NCBI RefSeq assembly: GCF_030408795.1
Contig: NZ_CP047211.1
Location: forward strand, 2,728,001-2,792,000
Reading direction: 5' to 3'
Length of the DNA stretch: 64,000 nt
From: Corynebacterium hansenii
GTDB taxonomy: Bacteria; Actinomycetota; Actinomycetes; Mycobacteriales; Mycobacteriaceae
Position numbers and translations under genes: made by a program. How positions within the stretch are numbered: position 1 is the first letter of the stretch; every line of letters starts with the position of its first letter. Shown here in pieces: positions 46,635 to 56,136 of this stretch. The notes under the pieces are model-generated. The model saw only the letters and a program-made list of their open reading frames with translations. It had not been told where the DNA came from and ran no database searches.

Positions 46635-48107
46635 TCACTTCTCCGGGGTCGGCTCGGCGGACCCGGCCGGCTTTTCCGTGGACATGGTTCCGGAAACGGT
46701 CGGCGCCTCACTGGAAGGCTCATCCCGCACTTCAGCGCCGGGAAGCTTCGACCCTTCCGGATTGACTTCCGCGTCACGGAAGATTTTGTACTGCGCCGCC
46801 ATCTTCTGCGAAAGGCGCTTTCGGGCCTCTTCCAGGGTTTTCGGCTTGTTCTTTTCGGACTCGGATTCCCGAACGTCCCGGGACTTCCCGCTTGAACGCT
46901 CGAAATAGACTTCTTCGCCAATTGCGACCTTGTCGCCGTACACCATCACGCAGGTCAAGTGCATGCCGCCCGGCGTAGGGGCCCCTTCGGCGCACGTGAC
47001 ATCGGGGAGCCCCTGGGGATCCTCGTAGATCTCGTAATCCTTCGACTCGTAGACGGTGATCACCGCGCTCTGCATCGCCTGCGCCCCCGTGTTGCTGCGA
47101 GCCCTAGCCACGGCCGTGTTGTAGACGCCCAAGGACTCGATTCCCGACAGCTCAACGGCCTGCTTCGTTTCCGTCACGAAACTCTGAGTGCCAGCATATC
47201 CGCGAGGGTTGTTGGTCGCGGGGAAGAGTGCAGGTTTTTCGTCGCCGAGCGGAGAAACCGCGTACCTCAGCAATCCATCGGGATCCACCTCCGGCCACTC
47301 CACTACCTTGCCGGACTCATCCGTCTTCGCAATGTCGGCCAGTTCCGCCACCATGTCCGGAACACGGGAAAGATATTCCGAGTGGAATTCGCGGATGTCC
47401 TTGATGGACCCTTCTCCCCCTTCGTAGTAAATGTAGAAGATGAACTCCCCCTCCGTCGAGAAAGTGAACATCGCTTCATTCTTATCGTCCTTGTGCTCGG
47501 TGGCCCAAACAATCGCCCGCGTCGTGGGCAAACCATTGACCCACCCCTCTCCCTTCATGGATTCACTTTCAGTCGGAGCGGAGTTGGTGTAGGACTCGTA
47601 CAGTGCGGCACTTGCCCGTGCCGCTATTTCCGGGGTTTCGTAGCGCAACGCCGCGACCGTGACGGTTTTGTTCCGCCCCACATCGTTGGCAAGGCGGAAA
47701 TAGCCGCCGCGATACGAAGGATCGAACGGCTTCAGCGACTCAATGTTCTCCTTGCCGAAGAAGAAGGAAGTCGACGCACTGCCGATCACCTCGCGGCCGC
47801 CCCTTCCGACGGTGAAATCGGGATCGATTTCGGAGGCCAAGGGCATGCTGTTGCCGATGGCGGTGCTTTCGACGACGCGTCCGACTTCCGCGTTATCGAT
47901 CTTCTTGAGCGGAATCCGGTACTTGTCGAAGAACGGGCCCGAATCGAACGAGCCGGGATCGACCCCCGAAGCCGCGGACGGGGGCGACGCCTGATCCGCC
48001 GAGGACTCCGCTCCCGCCGCATCGGGGGCGACATCTCCCCCGCAGCCGACCAAGACAATGCACGAGGCAATTGCCGCGAACATCGTCGCCATCTTTTTCT
48101 TCTTCAT
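46635..48107 (-). CDS. Large secreted lipoprotein (DUF7373-like)
   Basis: 490 residues. Signal peptide MKKKKMATMFAAIASCIVLV with lipobox VGC, Ala/Ser/Pro linker, then a mature domain starting FFDKYRIPLKKIDNAEVGRV. It has YETPEIAARASAALYESYTN in the middle and a cysteine pair near the end (LPDVTCAEGAPTPGGMHLTC). The pattern is that of the large mycolata lipoprotein family I know as DUF7373; the assignment is from memory and moderate. First gene of the Hsp70-acidic-sigma run (gap 47 nt). Codon use is less G/C-rich than in the backbone. Confidence 0.75.
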   Translation of the reverse strand: MKKKKMATMFAAIASCIVLVGCGGDVAPDAAGAESSADQASPPSAASGVDPGSFDSGPFFDKYRIPLKKIDNAEVGRVVESTAIGNSMPLASEIDPDFTVGRGGREVIGSASTSFFFGKENIESLKPFDPSYRGGYFRLANDVGRNKTVTVAALRYETPEIAARASAALYESYTNSAPTESESMKGEGWVNGLPTTRAIVWATEHKDDKNEAMFTFSTEGEFIFYIYYEGGEGSIKDIREFHSEYLSRVPDMVAELADIAKTDESGKVVEWPEVDPDGLLRYAVSPLGDEKPALFPATNNPRGYAGTQSFVTETKQAVELSGIESLGVYNTAVARARSNTGAQAMQSAVITVYESKDYEIYEDPQGLPDVTCAEGAPTPGGMHLTCVMVYGDKVAIGEEVYFERSSGKSRDVRESESEKNKPKTLEEARKRLSQKMAAQYKIFRDAEVNPEGSKLPGAEVRDEPSSEAPTVSGTMSTEKPAGSAEPTPEK

Positions 48108-48317
48108 TCCGGTGCTCCTTCGGATCGATCACGTCCCTGCCACGGGCCGTTCGGGGTTTCCCGGCGACCGGTGGCGGACCTTCATGAAGTTAGATGGGGC
48201 GTTCATCCGGATGGTTACATCTTTTGCCCCGCCCACCCCCGGGTTCCCCTGCAATAATGTTGTGCGCAGTGGGCAGCGGTGCTGCACCGCACCGTGCTGC
48301 ACCGCGCTAGGAGGAAC
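48108..48317. promoter_or_regulatory. Divergent control region lipoprotein-Hsp70-sigma / iniA-iniC
   Basis: 210 bp serving both operons. Plus strand: TAATGT at 48255-48260 is a candidate -10, followed by two GTGCTGCACCGC repeats (about 48275-48300) and AGGAGG before the iniA-like ATG. Minus strand: TAACTT near 48186 is a candidate -10. No clear ECF-type promoter was found. Confidence 0.4.
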
Positions 48318-50177
48318 ATGACCAAGGCAATGCCGTCCACGCCGCTGGAGAAAGCTTCGGCGCTGCTCGATCACGTCATCGACCAGGTGCTGCTCCCCTA
48401 CGGATACGCGTCGGAATGCGACGTGGCCCGCGAGCGCTTTTCCGCGGCATCCCAGCAGAAGACGGTCGTCGTGGTCGGCGAAGTATCCCGCGGCAAGTCG
48501 GCGTTGGCCAGTGCCCTGGTCGGTATGCCGGGGGCCTCGCCCCAAGGCGTCGGATTGACGACTTCGACGGCGATCGCGCTCGGCCCCGAATCGGAGGCGT
48601 TGCAAAGCGGAATGGCGGAGCTCTTCTACCCCGACCGCGCGGTCGCGATCCCACACGGGGAATTGGCCGCGCACGTCACCTCGCCCACGGCCAGCGTTCC
48701 CGGCGATCCCGCGGAAGATCGGCCCACCAGGGCATTCGTCGCGGTCTCCGACTCCGCCATGGGAGACGCAATCGTGATCGACACCCCCGGCGTCGGCGGC
48801 ATCAATTCCGACCATGCCGGTTTGGCCGTCACCAACGCACGGCAGGCGACGATCCTCGTCGTGACGGTCGATGCCTCGACCCCGATCACGAAACCCGAAA
48901 TGGACTTCATCCGCACCACGGGCTCGGAAATCGGCTCCGTGATCGTGGCGGTGACCAAGACCGACAAGCACGCCACCGGATTCAGGTCCATCGCCGAACA
49001 GAACCGGGAACTCCTGCTCGCGCATGTCGGCCGGGAACTCCCGGTGATTCCGGTGTCCAGCGTGATGGCCACGTACGAATCCCCCGATCCAGGGGACATG
49101 GAGTTGATGCGTTCATTCTCGGGCATCGGGGATCTCCGGGAGGCCATCTTCCGGCGCCTGGCCAACGCGGAGAACCTTCCGGCCATCAACGGGCTGCGCG
49201 TGGCCGCGGCGACGCTGCAGAAATTGAAGGCGAAGCTCGAGGAAGAACTGGCCGTCGTCGAGCAGGGTGCCGGGGTCGTGCCCAAGCTCGCGCAGGACTT
49301 GGACGAACTCAAGGCGCTGAAGCGCGAGATGGAACAGTGGGAGCACTACCTCGGCCGCGACCTGACGTTGCTGCGTCAAAAGGTGGCGTTGCAGCTCGAT
49401 TCGGAACTGGACCGCATCCGCCAGTCCTGGTCGGAGCGGATCTCGAAGTCCGGGATGAAGGTCCTCCGGAAGAACCCCCAGTACTTCACGTCTCTCATGG
49501 AGGCGGAATTCAATGGTGCAGTCGTCTCGGCGCTCACCGCCTACACCGATGAGCTCCGGACGGAGATCGTCGAGCCGCGCTTCAAATCGGAACTGGTGTG
49601 GCGCGACATCGAGGAGGACATCAAGGGCGCGCTCCTCGATCGCGAGCTCCGCACTTCCTCCGTAAAGAGCAAAAGGGAGGGCATCGTCGACCCCATGATG
49701 CTCATGATGGGCGTCTCCGGCGGCACGATGATCGGCACGGCCCTGGCCACGGTGGTTTCCTTCGCGGGTCTCGGCTTGATCGCGGGCGTCGGTTGGGTGG
49801 CCTTCAACGTCGGTTTCAAGGCGATGCGCACCGGCAAGAACAATCTCGTGACCTGGATCCGGGAAACCACCGTGACCACCAAGCAATTCACCTCGCGCCT
49901 GATCGACTCGGTCGCCGCGAGCGCCAGGCCCGCGATCGTGCTGAGGTACCGAGCTCAACTCCGCGAGGCCACCGAAGACTTGCAGCGCCAAATCAGGGTC
50001 GCCGAAGCCCAGGCGGAACGGGACGGTGCCTCGCGGAAGCGCTCGCTGGAACGGCTGAAGAAGAACCACGCGGTGGTGGTGAAGAGCATCCTGCGCGTCG
50101 AGCGGATGATCGAAGTACTCGAACAAGATGCGGTGCCGGAGTCCCCCGGCGCCGATGACCGCGGAGGAGCACGGTAG
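48318..50177 (+). CDS. Dynamin-like GTPase, IniA-like
   Basis: 619 residues. GTPase motifs: P-loop GEVSRGKS (54-61), DTPGVGG (155-161), TKTD (213-216). A long helical neck/trunk follows, with a hydrophobic membrane-interacting segment near 460-500 (TMIGTALATVVSFAGLGLIA) and a C-terminal coiled region ending about residue 600. Size and layout match mycobacterial IniA (about 640 residues), a membrane-remodelling bacterial dynamin of the isoniazid-inducible iniBAC operon. AGGAGG lies 5 nt before the ATG. Coupled by a one-base overlap (TAGTG) to the next GTPase. Confidence 0.85.
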   Translation: MTKAMPSTPLEKASALLDHVIDQVLLPYGYASECDVARERFSAASQQKTVVVVGEVSRGKSALASALVGMPGASPQGVGLTTSTAIALGPESEALQSGMAELFYPDRAVAIPHGELAAHVTSPTASVPGDPAEDRPTRAFVAVSDSAMGDAIVIDTPGVGGINSDHAGLAVTNARQATILVVTVDASTPITKPEMDFIRTTGSEIGSVIVAVTKTDKHATGFRSIAEQNRELLLAHVGRELPVIPVSSVMATYESPDPGDMELMRSFSGIGDLREAIFRRLANAENLPAINGLRVAAATLQKLKAKLEEELAVVEQGAGVVPKLAQDLDELKALKREMEQWEHYLGRDLTLLRQKVALQLDSELDRIRQSWSERISKSGMKVLRKNPQYFTSLMEAEFNGAVVSALTAYTDELRTEIVEPRFKSELVWRDIEEDIKGALLDRELRTSSVKSKREGIVDPMMLMMGVSGGTMIGTALATVVSFAGLGLIAGVGWVAFNVGFKAMRTGKNNLVTWIRETTVTTKQFTSRLIDSVAASARPAIVLRYRAQLREATEDLQRQIRVAEAQAERDGASRKRSLERLKKNHAVVVKSILRVERMIEVLEQDAVPESPGADDRGGAR

Positions 50178-51592
50178 TGGACCCCATCCAATCCGCCCTG
50201 GACTCGGCCCTGTCGGCCCTGGCACGCCTGTCACCCGAACTGCGGGCGGAATCCGACGCCATCTCCGACGAGCTGTCGAAGCCGCCCCGCATCGTGATCA
50301 CGGGCCGCCTCAAGGCGGGCAAATCCACCCTGGTCAACGCGTTGATCGGTGCCCCCGTGGCCGAGACGGCGACCCTCGAGGCCACGAACGCCGTCACTGC
50401 GTACCAGTACGGGGCCCCGGATCGCGCGGAAGTGGTGCTGAAGACGGGCGATCGCATTCCCGTCGCCACCCGGAGGGGAGAGGTCGCGTCTCTGTCCGTC
50501 CCCGCGGACGAGGTCGACTTCGTGGAGCGGTGGATGCCGGCCGGTGCCCTGCGGAACTACACGCTCATCGACACCCCGGGGCTGGCCACGTTGACCGAAG
50601 CCAATGAGCGGACGACCAGGCGGGCCCTGGGCATCGACGGTTTCGAGCAGACCAGGGAGGCGTCCGCGTCCGCCGATGCCGCCGTGTTCCTGTTCGATGC
50701 GGTGCCGCGCGCCGACGAAATCGAGTTCGTCCAGCAGTTGGGCTTCACTCCCCTGAACCTGCTGGGAGTTTTGTCGCGCGCGGATTCCTTCGGGCCGGGG
50801 GCGCTGGGCGCGGAAGATCCGATCGACGCGGCGCTCGCGCATTCGTCGGTGCTTCTCGATCAGCTCCGGCAGTTCGTCTTCCGCGTGATTCCCGTCGCGG
50901 GGCTGATGGCGCAGTCGGCCATCGGGGGCGCGGTCACGGAATCATTCGCCCGCCGCGTCGCAGCGAACCGGGAAAAGTCCCCCGCGGAAATCATGGCCCT
51001 GGTTCACGGCCCGCGCACGCCGGATCGCGACGAGATTCTCGAGCTGATCGAAGTGATCGGCGAGTACGGGCTCATCGAAGGACGCCGGCGCGTGGACGGG
51101 GGCGCGACGGAGCTGACCCATTGGCTCAAGGAGCGCTCGGGGGTGCCCGCGCTCGAGGAATCCCTCCACGAAGCCCTCGGCCCGTACGCGCGGCTCCACA
51201 GGGCCTGGCGTTGCGTCGAGCGTTTCGAGCGGCTCGTCTACGAGCACAGGGAGCATGGACCGGAGATCCGGCGCCTCGCCTCCGCCCTCCGATTCGACCC
51301 GCGGATGTACCCGGTGCTGTTGCTGGGCGATCTCAAGGCTCTGCTCATGAACGGAGCGGACCCCGAGATCACCGCCGCGGTATTCGAAGTGTGCCAGGGC
51401 ACCTCGAACGGGCAGAGGCTCGGCCTTTCCCGTTTCGCCTCGGGCTTCGAGATCATCGAAGCCGTCCGGCAGAAGCGGGCGAAGCTGGACGGACTCGCAT
51501 TGCGGATGCTCAATCCGGCCGAGGAGGTCGCGGTGGTGAATCTTCGCCGCGCGTATGCCGAACTGGACAAGGCCGGCCAGCTGCTGACCTAG
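50177..51592 (+). CDS. Dynamin-like GTPase, IniC-like
   Basis: 471 residues, GTG start inside the stop of the preceding gene. P-loop GRLKAGKS (43-50), switch II LIDTPGLATL near 130, LSRADSFG as G4. The rest is helical without a clear membrane segment, shorter than the upstream partner, as IniC is relative to IniA. The pair probably works as a hetero-complex on the inner membrane. No iniB-like gene is seen next to it. Confidence 0.83.
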   Translation: MDPIQSALDSALSALARLSPELRAESDAISDELSKPPRIVITGRLKAGKSTLVNALIGAPVAETATLEATNAVTAYQYGAPDRAEVVLKTGDRIPVATRRGEVASLSVPADEVDFVERWMPAGALRNYTLIDTPGLATLTEANERTTRRALGIDGFEQTREASASADAAVFLFDAVPRADEIEFVQQLGFTPLNLLGVLSRADSFGPGALGAEDPIDAALAHSSVLLDQLRQFVFRVIPVAGLMAQSAIGGAVTESFARRVAANREKSPAEIMALVHGPRTPDRDEILELIEVIGEYGLIEGRRRVDGGATELTHWLKERSGVPALEESLHEALGPYARLHRAWRCVERFERLVYEHREHGPEIRRLASALRFDPRMYPVLLLGDLKALLMNGADPEITAAVFEVCQGTSNGQRLGLSRFASGFEIIEAVRQKRAKLDGLALRMLNPAEEVAVVNLRRAYAELDKAGQLLT

Positions 51593-51620
51593 CAGCGCCG
51601 GCCGGGAGAATCCGCCGCGC

Positions 51621-52040
51621 CTAGAACTCCTCGGGCTTGCGGGGATCCCACAGGCCGGAACCGACCGGCACGTTGGCGGGATCGTCGCCCTCGGTGACGA
51701 TGCGGTTGTTCTCGTCGACGAAGACGACGTTGGGCTTGCGGGTGCGCGCCTCCTCGTCGGTCATCGTGCCGTAGCCGATGATGATCACCAGGTCACCGGG
51801 CGAAATCAGTCGCGCGGCGGCACCGTTGATCGAGATGATGCCGGACCCGCGCTCGCCCGTGATGCAGTACGTGGTCAGGCGGTTGCCGTTGTCGATGTCG
51901 ACGATGTCGACCTGCTCGCCCTCGAGCAGGTCGGCGGCCTCCAGCAGATCGGCGTCGATCGTGCAGGAACCGACGTAGTGCAGATCCGCCTGCGTCACGG
52001 TGGCGCGGTGGATCTTGGACTTCAGCATGGTGCGGAACAT
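51621..52040 (-). CDS. panD: Aspartate 1-decarboxylase
   Basis: Makes beta-alanine for pantothenate. 139 residues; the self-cleavage site Gly-Ser (YVGSCTID) gives the pyruvoyl cofactor. Other conserved parts: [15 protein letters not shown] and [14 protein letters not shown]. The start overlaps the panC stop by one base. Confidence 0.96.
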   Translation of the reverse strand: MFRTMLKSKIHRATVTQADLHYVGSCTIDADLLEAADLLEGEQVDIVDIDNGNRLTTYCITGERGSGIISINGAAARLISPGDLVIIIGYGTMTDEEARTRKPNVVFVDENNRIVTEGDDPANVPVGSGLWDPRKPEEF

Positions 52041-53209
52041 CAGCGGCCTCCTTCGGACGCGGTATCGGGATCGGCGGTTGCGGAATCGGTGGTTCCGGCG
52101 ACATCGCCCTCCGAAACCGGACGACGCACCGTACCACCCTCAACGCCTTCGGCGCGAAAACCCATTCCCCCCGCCGCGAAACCGGCGCCGCGCAGGCCCT
52201 CGCGGGCCTCGCGCGCCTCTCGTTCGGCGCGGACCTCGTCGACGCGGGCCTTGAGCCTCTTCAGCTCGGCCATCTCCTCTTCGGTCAGCGGGGCGTCGTC
52301 GACGCCGGCGGCGGACAGCGCGGCCTGGGCGATCTCGCGTTCCCGCATGTCGCCGAGCAGCACGCCGACGTTGTCGATCAGCCGCGTCGTACCCACCCGG
52401 GCGGCGACCAGCAGCCGGGCCTCGCCCTCCTCGGGGGCGGCGCCGAGGCCCGGGCCGCGCAGTTCCAGGTAGTCGACGTCGACCTCGGGGCGCTCGTCGA
52501 GCACGGCGCGGGCGGTGGACAGCACGGCCTCCGCGCCGTGGTCGCCGACGTGCGCGCCGGCGGTCAGCGCCGCCGAAAGGGTGACGGCCAGCTCGCGCTC
52601 GGCGTCGGAGAGGTACCGGTTGCGCGAGCTCATGGCCAGGCCGTCGGCCTCGCGGATGACGGGCACGCCGTGCAGCTGCACCGGCATGTTCAGGTCGGTG
52701 ACCATCTGCTGCATCAGCGCGAGCTGCTGGTAGTCCTTTTCGCCGAAGATGGCGTCGGTGCAGTTGGTGATGTTGAACAGCTTGTTCACCACGGTCAGCG
52801 CGCCGGCGAAGTGGCCGGGGCGGGTGGCGCCCTCCAGCTCGTCGGCAAGCGGCCCCGGCTGGACGGTGGAGCGGAAGCCGTTGGGGTACATCTCGCGGGC
52901 GGTGGGCGCGAAGACCAGCTCGCAGCCGATGGCCTTGAGCTTCGCGACGTCGTCGTCGAGCGTGCGCGGGTAGGCGTCGAAGTCCTCGCCCTCGCCGAAC
53001 TGCAGCGGGTTGACGAAGATGGACACGACGACCACGGCGCGCGGCAGCGACTGCGCCGCCCGGACCAGCTCGAGGTGCCCCTCGTGCAGCGCGCCCATGG
53101 TGGGCACGAGGACGACGGGCCGGCCGGTCTTGCGCATGGCGCGCGTGACCTGCGAGATTCCCGCGATCGTGTCGTGGACTGTGATGTCTCCGGCGGTGTA
53201 GCCGCTCAC
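52040..53209 (-). CDS. panC: Pantothenate synthetase with C-terminal extension
   Basis: Condenses pantoate with beta-alanine using ATP. 389 residues from GTG 53209 (GGAGGAAAC upstream). HIGH-like motif [28 protein letters not shown], and [19 protein letters not shown]. The normal fold ends at [15 protein letters not shown] near 286. About 103 further residues form a charged helical stretch ([20 protein letters not shown]) and a Gly/Thr/Ser-rich tail not found in standard PanC. Confidence 0.94.
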   Translation of the reverse strand: MSGYTAGDITVHDTIAGISQVTRAMRKTGRPVVLVPTMGALHEGHLELVRAAQSLPRAVVVVSIFVNPLQFGEGEDFDAYPRTLDDDVAKLKAIGCELVFAPTAREMYPNGFRSTVQPGPLADELEGATRPGHFAGALTVVNKLFNITNCTDAIFGEKDYQQLALMQQMVTDLNMPVQLHGVPVIREADGLAMSSRNRYLSDAERELAVTLSAALTAGAHVGDHGAEAVLSTARAVLDERPEVDVDYLELRGPGLGAAPEEGEARLLVAARVGTTRLIDNVGVLLGDMREREIAQAALSAAGVDDAPLTEEEMAELKRLKARVDEVRAEREAREAREGLRGAGFAAGGMGFRAEGVEGGTVRRPVSEGDVAGTTDSATADPDTASEGGR

Positions 53210-53316
53210 GTTTCCTCCGAAAATGCGCGAACGCCCGACTGACGTTCGTCGTGGTTCCCCCAAGGGTGGCCGGGGAGAATTCCCGATAGACGGTAGTCTC
53301 CCGGCCCCGGCCGATC

Positions 53317-54222
53317 CTAGTCGGCCCCGTCCCCCGGGTCCCCCAATTCGCGCAGGACGGCGGCCGAACCCTTCAGTTCGGCGATGCGCCGCGCCATGGC
53401 GCGGTAAGCGGGGGTCACCCGCGGCAGCTCGTCCCCGATGACCTCGAGGTGCTTTGCGACGGTGCCGGCGTCATCGCGGGCGGCCGGTCCCGTCAGTCCG
53501 CGCGGGCCCCATTTCAGGGCGTTCTCCAGCGAGGCCCCGAGCAGTGGACCGAGCAGGGCGGCGGCCTGTTCGCGGGCGGCCGCGGGCGAATGCCCCGCCG
53601 CCGGGTCGCCGCGGTCGGAGATGGTGCGGGCGAGGAGTTCGACGGCGTCGGCGACGACGGCCCCCAGGTGGTTGGAGCCGTGCGCCATGGCCGCGTGGTA
53701 CAGCGGCCGGCGGCTTTCGGGGATGGGGATGGCGCGGCCGCCGATTTCGGAGATGAGCAGTTCGGCGACGGTGCGGGAGAGCTCGTCGCCGACGGTGACG
53801 CCCCAGGGGCACCCGGCCAGGCGGTCGGTGTCCTCGGGCACGCCGGCGAAGGTCATCGCGGGGTGCGCGGCGATGGTCAGCGCGCCGGTCAGGGCGATGG
53901 GGTCGAGCACCGCCCGGCCGCGGGAACCGGCCACGTGGGCCACGATGCGCCCGGGGCCGACGTGCGGGGCGATCCGCTCGACGACGCCCGGCAGTTCGGG
54001 GTCGGGCACGGCCAGGATGATCAGTTCGGCGTCGCGCGCGGCGGACTCGACGTCGGCGATGCGGGCCTGCGGCAGCCGCAGCGCGGCGCGCGCCCTCGAC
54101 GCCTCGGAGCGGGCGACGACCGCGGTGACGGCGTGGCCCGCGCGGGCGAGCGCTTCGCCCACCGCGGTGCCGACCGCTCCGGCGGAGATGACGGCGGCGG
54201 TGAGTCGGGGGGCTCCCGGCAC
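53317..54222 (-). CDS. Rossmann-fold DUF2520 protein (Rv3603c-like)
   Basis: 301 residues. N-terminal NAD(P)-binding motif ISAGAVGTAVGEALARAGH, AHPAMTFAGVPEDTDRLAG in the middle, C-terminal helical DUF2520 domain (AMAHGSNHLGAVVADAVELL). Such proteins resemble F420-dependent or ketopantoate-type reductases and sit beside panC in many actinobacteria, suggesting but not proving a role in pantothenate supply. GTG start; 7 nt after the preceding stop. Confidence 0.85.
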   Translation of the reverse strand: MPGAPRLTAAVISAGAVGTAVGEALARAGHAVTAVVARSEASRARAALRLPQARIADVESAARDAELIILAVPDPELPGVVERIAPHVGPGRIVAHVAGSRGRAVLDPIALTGALTIAAHPAMTFAGVPEDTDRLAGCPWGVTVGDELSRTVAELLISEIGGRAIPIPESRRPLYHAAMAHGSNHLGAVVADAVELLARTISDRGDPAAGHSPAAAREQAAALLGPLLGASLENALKWGPRGLTGPAARDDAGTVAKHLEVIGDELPRVTPAYRAMARRIAELKGSAAVLRELGDPGDGAD

Positions 54223-54229
54223 TGGCCGC

Positions 54230-55624
54230 CTACTCCCCGGAGTCCTTGCGCGCGCGCATCTGGGCGAGGAGCTCGGCGACGGTCAGGCCGCCCTCGTGGT
54301 CCTCGGCGCGGCGGCGGCCGTGGCGGGAGCGGCGGCCGGACCCTTCTTCCTCGGCCTCCGCATCCGCGGGGGCATCCGAACCGGCGCGGGCGGCGGCAGC
54401 GGCTGCATCGGTGGCGGCGGCGGCCTCATGTGCGCCGTGCGCGGGCCGATCGCCGATCTTGGGGAAGTCGGCGGTCTCGGGCGAATCGCTCGCCCAACCG
54501 GCGTCCGTCTCGCCGGAATCGCCGGACTCGCCCTCGATGCGCGGCAGCACGGCGGTCGGGCGGGATTCGGCAGCGTCGGGCTGGGGCCGGTACTGCGACT
54601 TGGTCTCGGCCTTCTCTTCCTTCTTCTCTTCCTTCGGCTGTTCGGCCGGCTTGGCGGGCTTGGCCGGCCTGTCCTCGGCGGGCTTGCTCACCTTGCTCGC
54701 CCACCCGTAGTCCGGCACCGGCTCGGGCTCCTTCTCCGGGGCGGTGGCGGGGGTGGTCTCCCACGGCACGGCGCGGAAATCACCGGTGTCGTAGCCGCCG
54801 TAGGACTGCCCGGACGGGCCGCCGTCCACGACGGGCACGTCGACCGGCTCGCTGTCGTCGCGGGAGTCGAAGGAATCGCGCCGGTCCCAGCCTTCCGGGA
54901 CGCCCGTCACCGTCGGGCCGTGGGGGCCGTGGGTGGTGTGGGAGCCGACGGTGCCGTTGGCGGTGGCCTCGGCGCGGTGGGCGGTGGCGCGGGGCTTCGG
55001 GCGCTGGTGCGACTCCGGGTCCTTCAGCGGCGAGGACATCGGCGCGTCGAGCTCCCGCAGGCGCTCGGCGCGGGCCCGCAGCGCGATGCGCTCCTCGTCG
55101 AGGTCCTGGCCGAGCAGTTCGGCGAGGTGCTCGCGCAGCGCGACGATCTCGGCGCGCAACTGGGCGATGGTGTCCTCGGACTTCGCGTCGAGGGAGTCGA
55201 GGTAGTTCTGCTCGAGGATGAGCTCCTGCTCGCGGTGGGTGGCCACCTCGCGGTCGAGCTCCAGCTCGTGCATCACCTCCAGGTCGGCGATGCGCTCGCG
55301 TTCGGCGGCGAGCTGGCGGCGGTAGCGCGTGACCAGCAGCGCGCCGATGACCGCGGCCCACAGGCCGGCGAGCACGGCTATCTTCATCCAACCGGTGGAG
55401 TCGGTGAACAGCATCACGATGCTGGCGACCACGGCCAGGGCGATGAGCGCCACCATCATGATCATGGCCACCTTGTCGGTGGCGTCGCCGTCGCCGGTCG
55501 CCACCGGACCGCCGGCGACTGGCGCGTCGTCGTCCCGCTCATCCCATTCCCCGACGTGCCCGGACTCGGCCACGTCGGGATGCTGCCCGTTTCGGTCCAC
55601 GTCGAAGTCCTCCGGTTGAGTCAT
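54230..55624 (-). CDS. Two-helix membrane protein with coiled coil (Rv3604c-like, DUF6779)
   Basis: 464 residues. Acidic N-terminus, two membrane helices (VAMIMMVALIALAVVASIVM and WMKIAVLAGLWAAVIGALLV), then a coiled coil (RYRRQLAAERERIADLEVMH through LDEERIALRARAERLRELD). A long disordered, Pro/Glu/Lys-rich cytoplasmic tail ends RRRAEDHEGGLTVAELLAQM. The position in the fol-pan cluster equals Rv3604c. ATG overlaps the DUF3180 stop by 4 nt. Function unknown. Confidence 0.8.
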   Translation of the reverse strand: MTQPEDFDVDRNGQHPDVAESGHVGEWDERDDDAPVAGGPVATGDGDATDKVAMIMMVALIALAVVASIVMLFTDSTGWMKIAVLAGLWAAVIGALLVTRYRRQLAAERERIADLEVMHELELDREVATHREQELILEQNYLDSLDAKSEDTIAQLRAEIVALREHLAELLGQDLDEERIALRARAERLRELDAPMSSPLKDPESHQRPKPRATAHRAEATANGTVGSHTTHGPHGPTVTGVPEGWDRRDSFDSRDDSEPVDVPVVDGGPSGQSYGGYDTGDFRAVPWETTPATAPEKEPEPVPDYGWASKVSKPAEDRPAKPAKPAEQPKEEKKEEKAETKSQYRPQPDAAESRPTAVLPRIEGESGDSGETDAGWASDSPETADFPKIGDRPAHGAHEAAAATDAAAAAARAGSDAPADAEAEEEGSGRRSRHGRRRAEDHEGGLTVAELLAQMRARKDSGE

Positions 55625-56136
55625 GTTCCCCAGCCTACCGACGGCGGGACCGGTTCCCCGCCCGACGCGGCGGGCGGGTCGTCATCCGGGGGAACTTGAC
55701 AACACCGTTCGAGCCACAGTCCGGCGGCCGCGAGGGCCACGCCGCTCACCGCCCCCACGGCGAGGACGGGGCCGTCTTCGGCGGCGGCCGCGAGGTCGCT
55801 CCAGCGGGGGATCGCCCACACGAGCGCCCCCGCGTACAGCCCCGTGAGCACGGCGCCGAGCCACGCCGCCGAAGTGCCGATGACCAGCCAGCGGGCCACC
55901 GTCAGCGGTTGGATCTGGCTGGAGTCCTGCCCGACGCGGTCGTCGTCGAGGGCGGCGCCGATCCACCGCGCGGCCGCGGCGCACACGAGCGTGAGCACCC
56001 ACGGGAACAGCAGGTCCCACCAGCTGCGCGGCCCCATCGACCCGTAGAAGCGCCCGTAGAGCAAGTACCCGGCGAAGGCCAGGACCAGCGCGGCGGCGGC
56101 CAGGGAAACGATCGAGGTCGGCTTCATCTGGTTCAC
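55621..56136 (-). CDS. DUF3180 membrane protein (Rv3605c-like)
   Basis: 171 residues from GTG 56136, which overlaps the folK stop by 4 nt (GTGA); ATG 56127 is an alternative. Four hydrophobic segments: SLAAAALVLAFAGYLLYG, LFPWVLTLVCAAAARWIGAA, LVIGTSAAWLGAVLTGLYAG and LAVGAVSGVALAAAGLWLE. A member of the DUF3180 family that accompanies folK in mycolata. Function unknown. Confidence 0.85.
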   Translation of the reverse strand: MNQMKPTSIVSLAAAALVLAFAGYLLYGRFYGSMGPRSWWDLLFPWVLTLVCAAAARWIGAALDDDRVGQDSSQIQPLTVARWLVIGTSAAWLGAVLTGLYAGALVWAIPRWSDLAAAAEDGPVLAVGAVSGVALAAAGLWLERCCQVPPDDDPPAASGGEPVPPSVGWGT

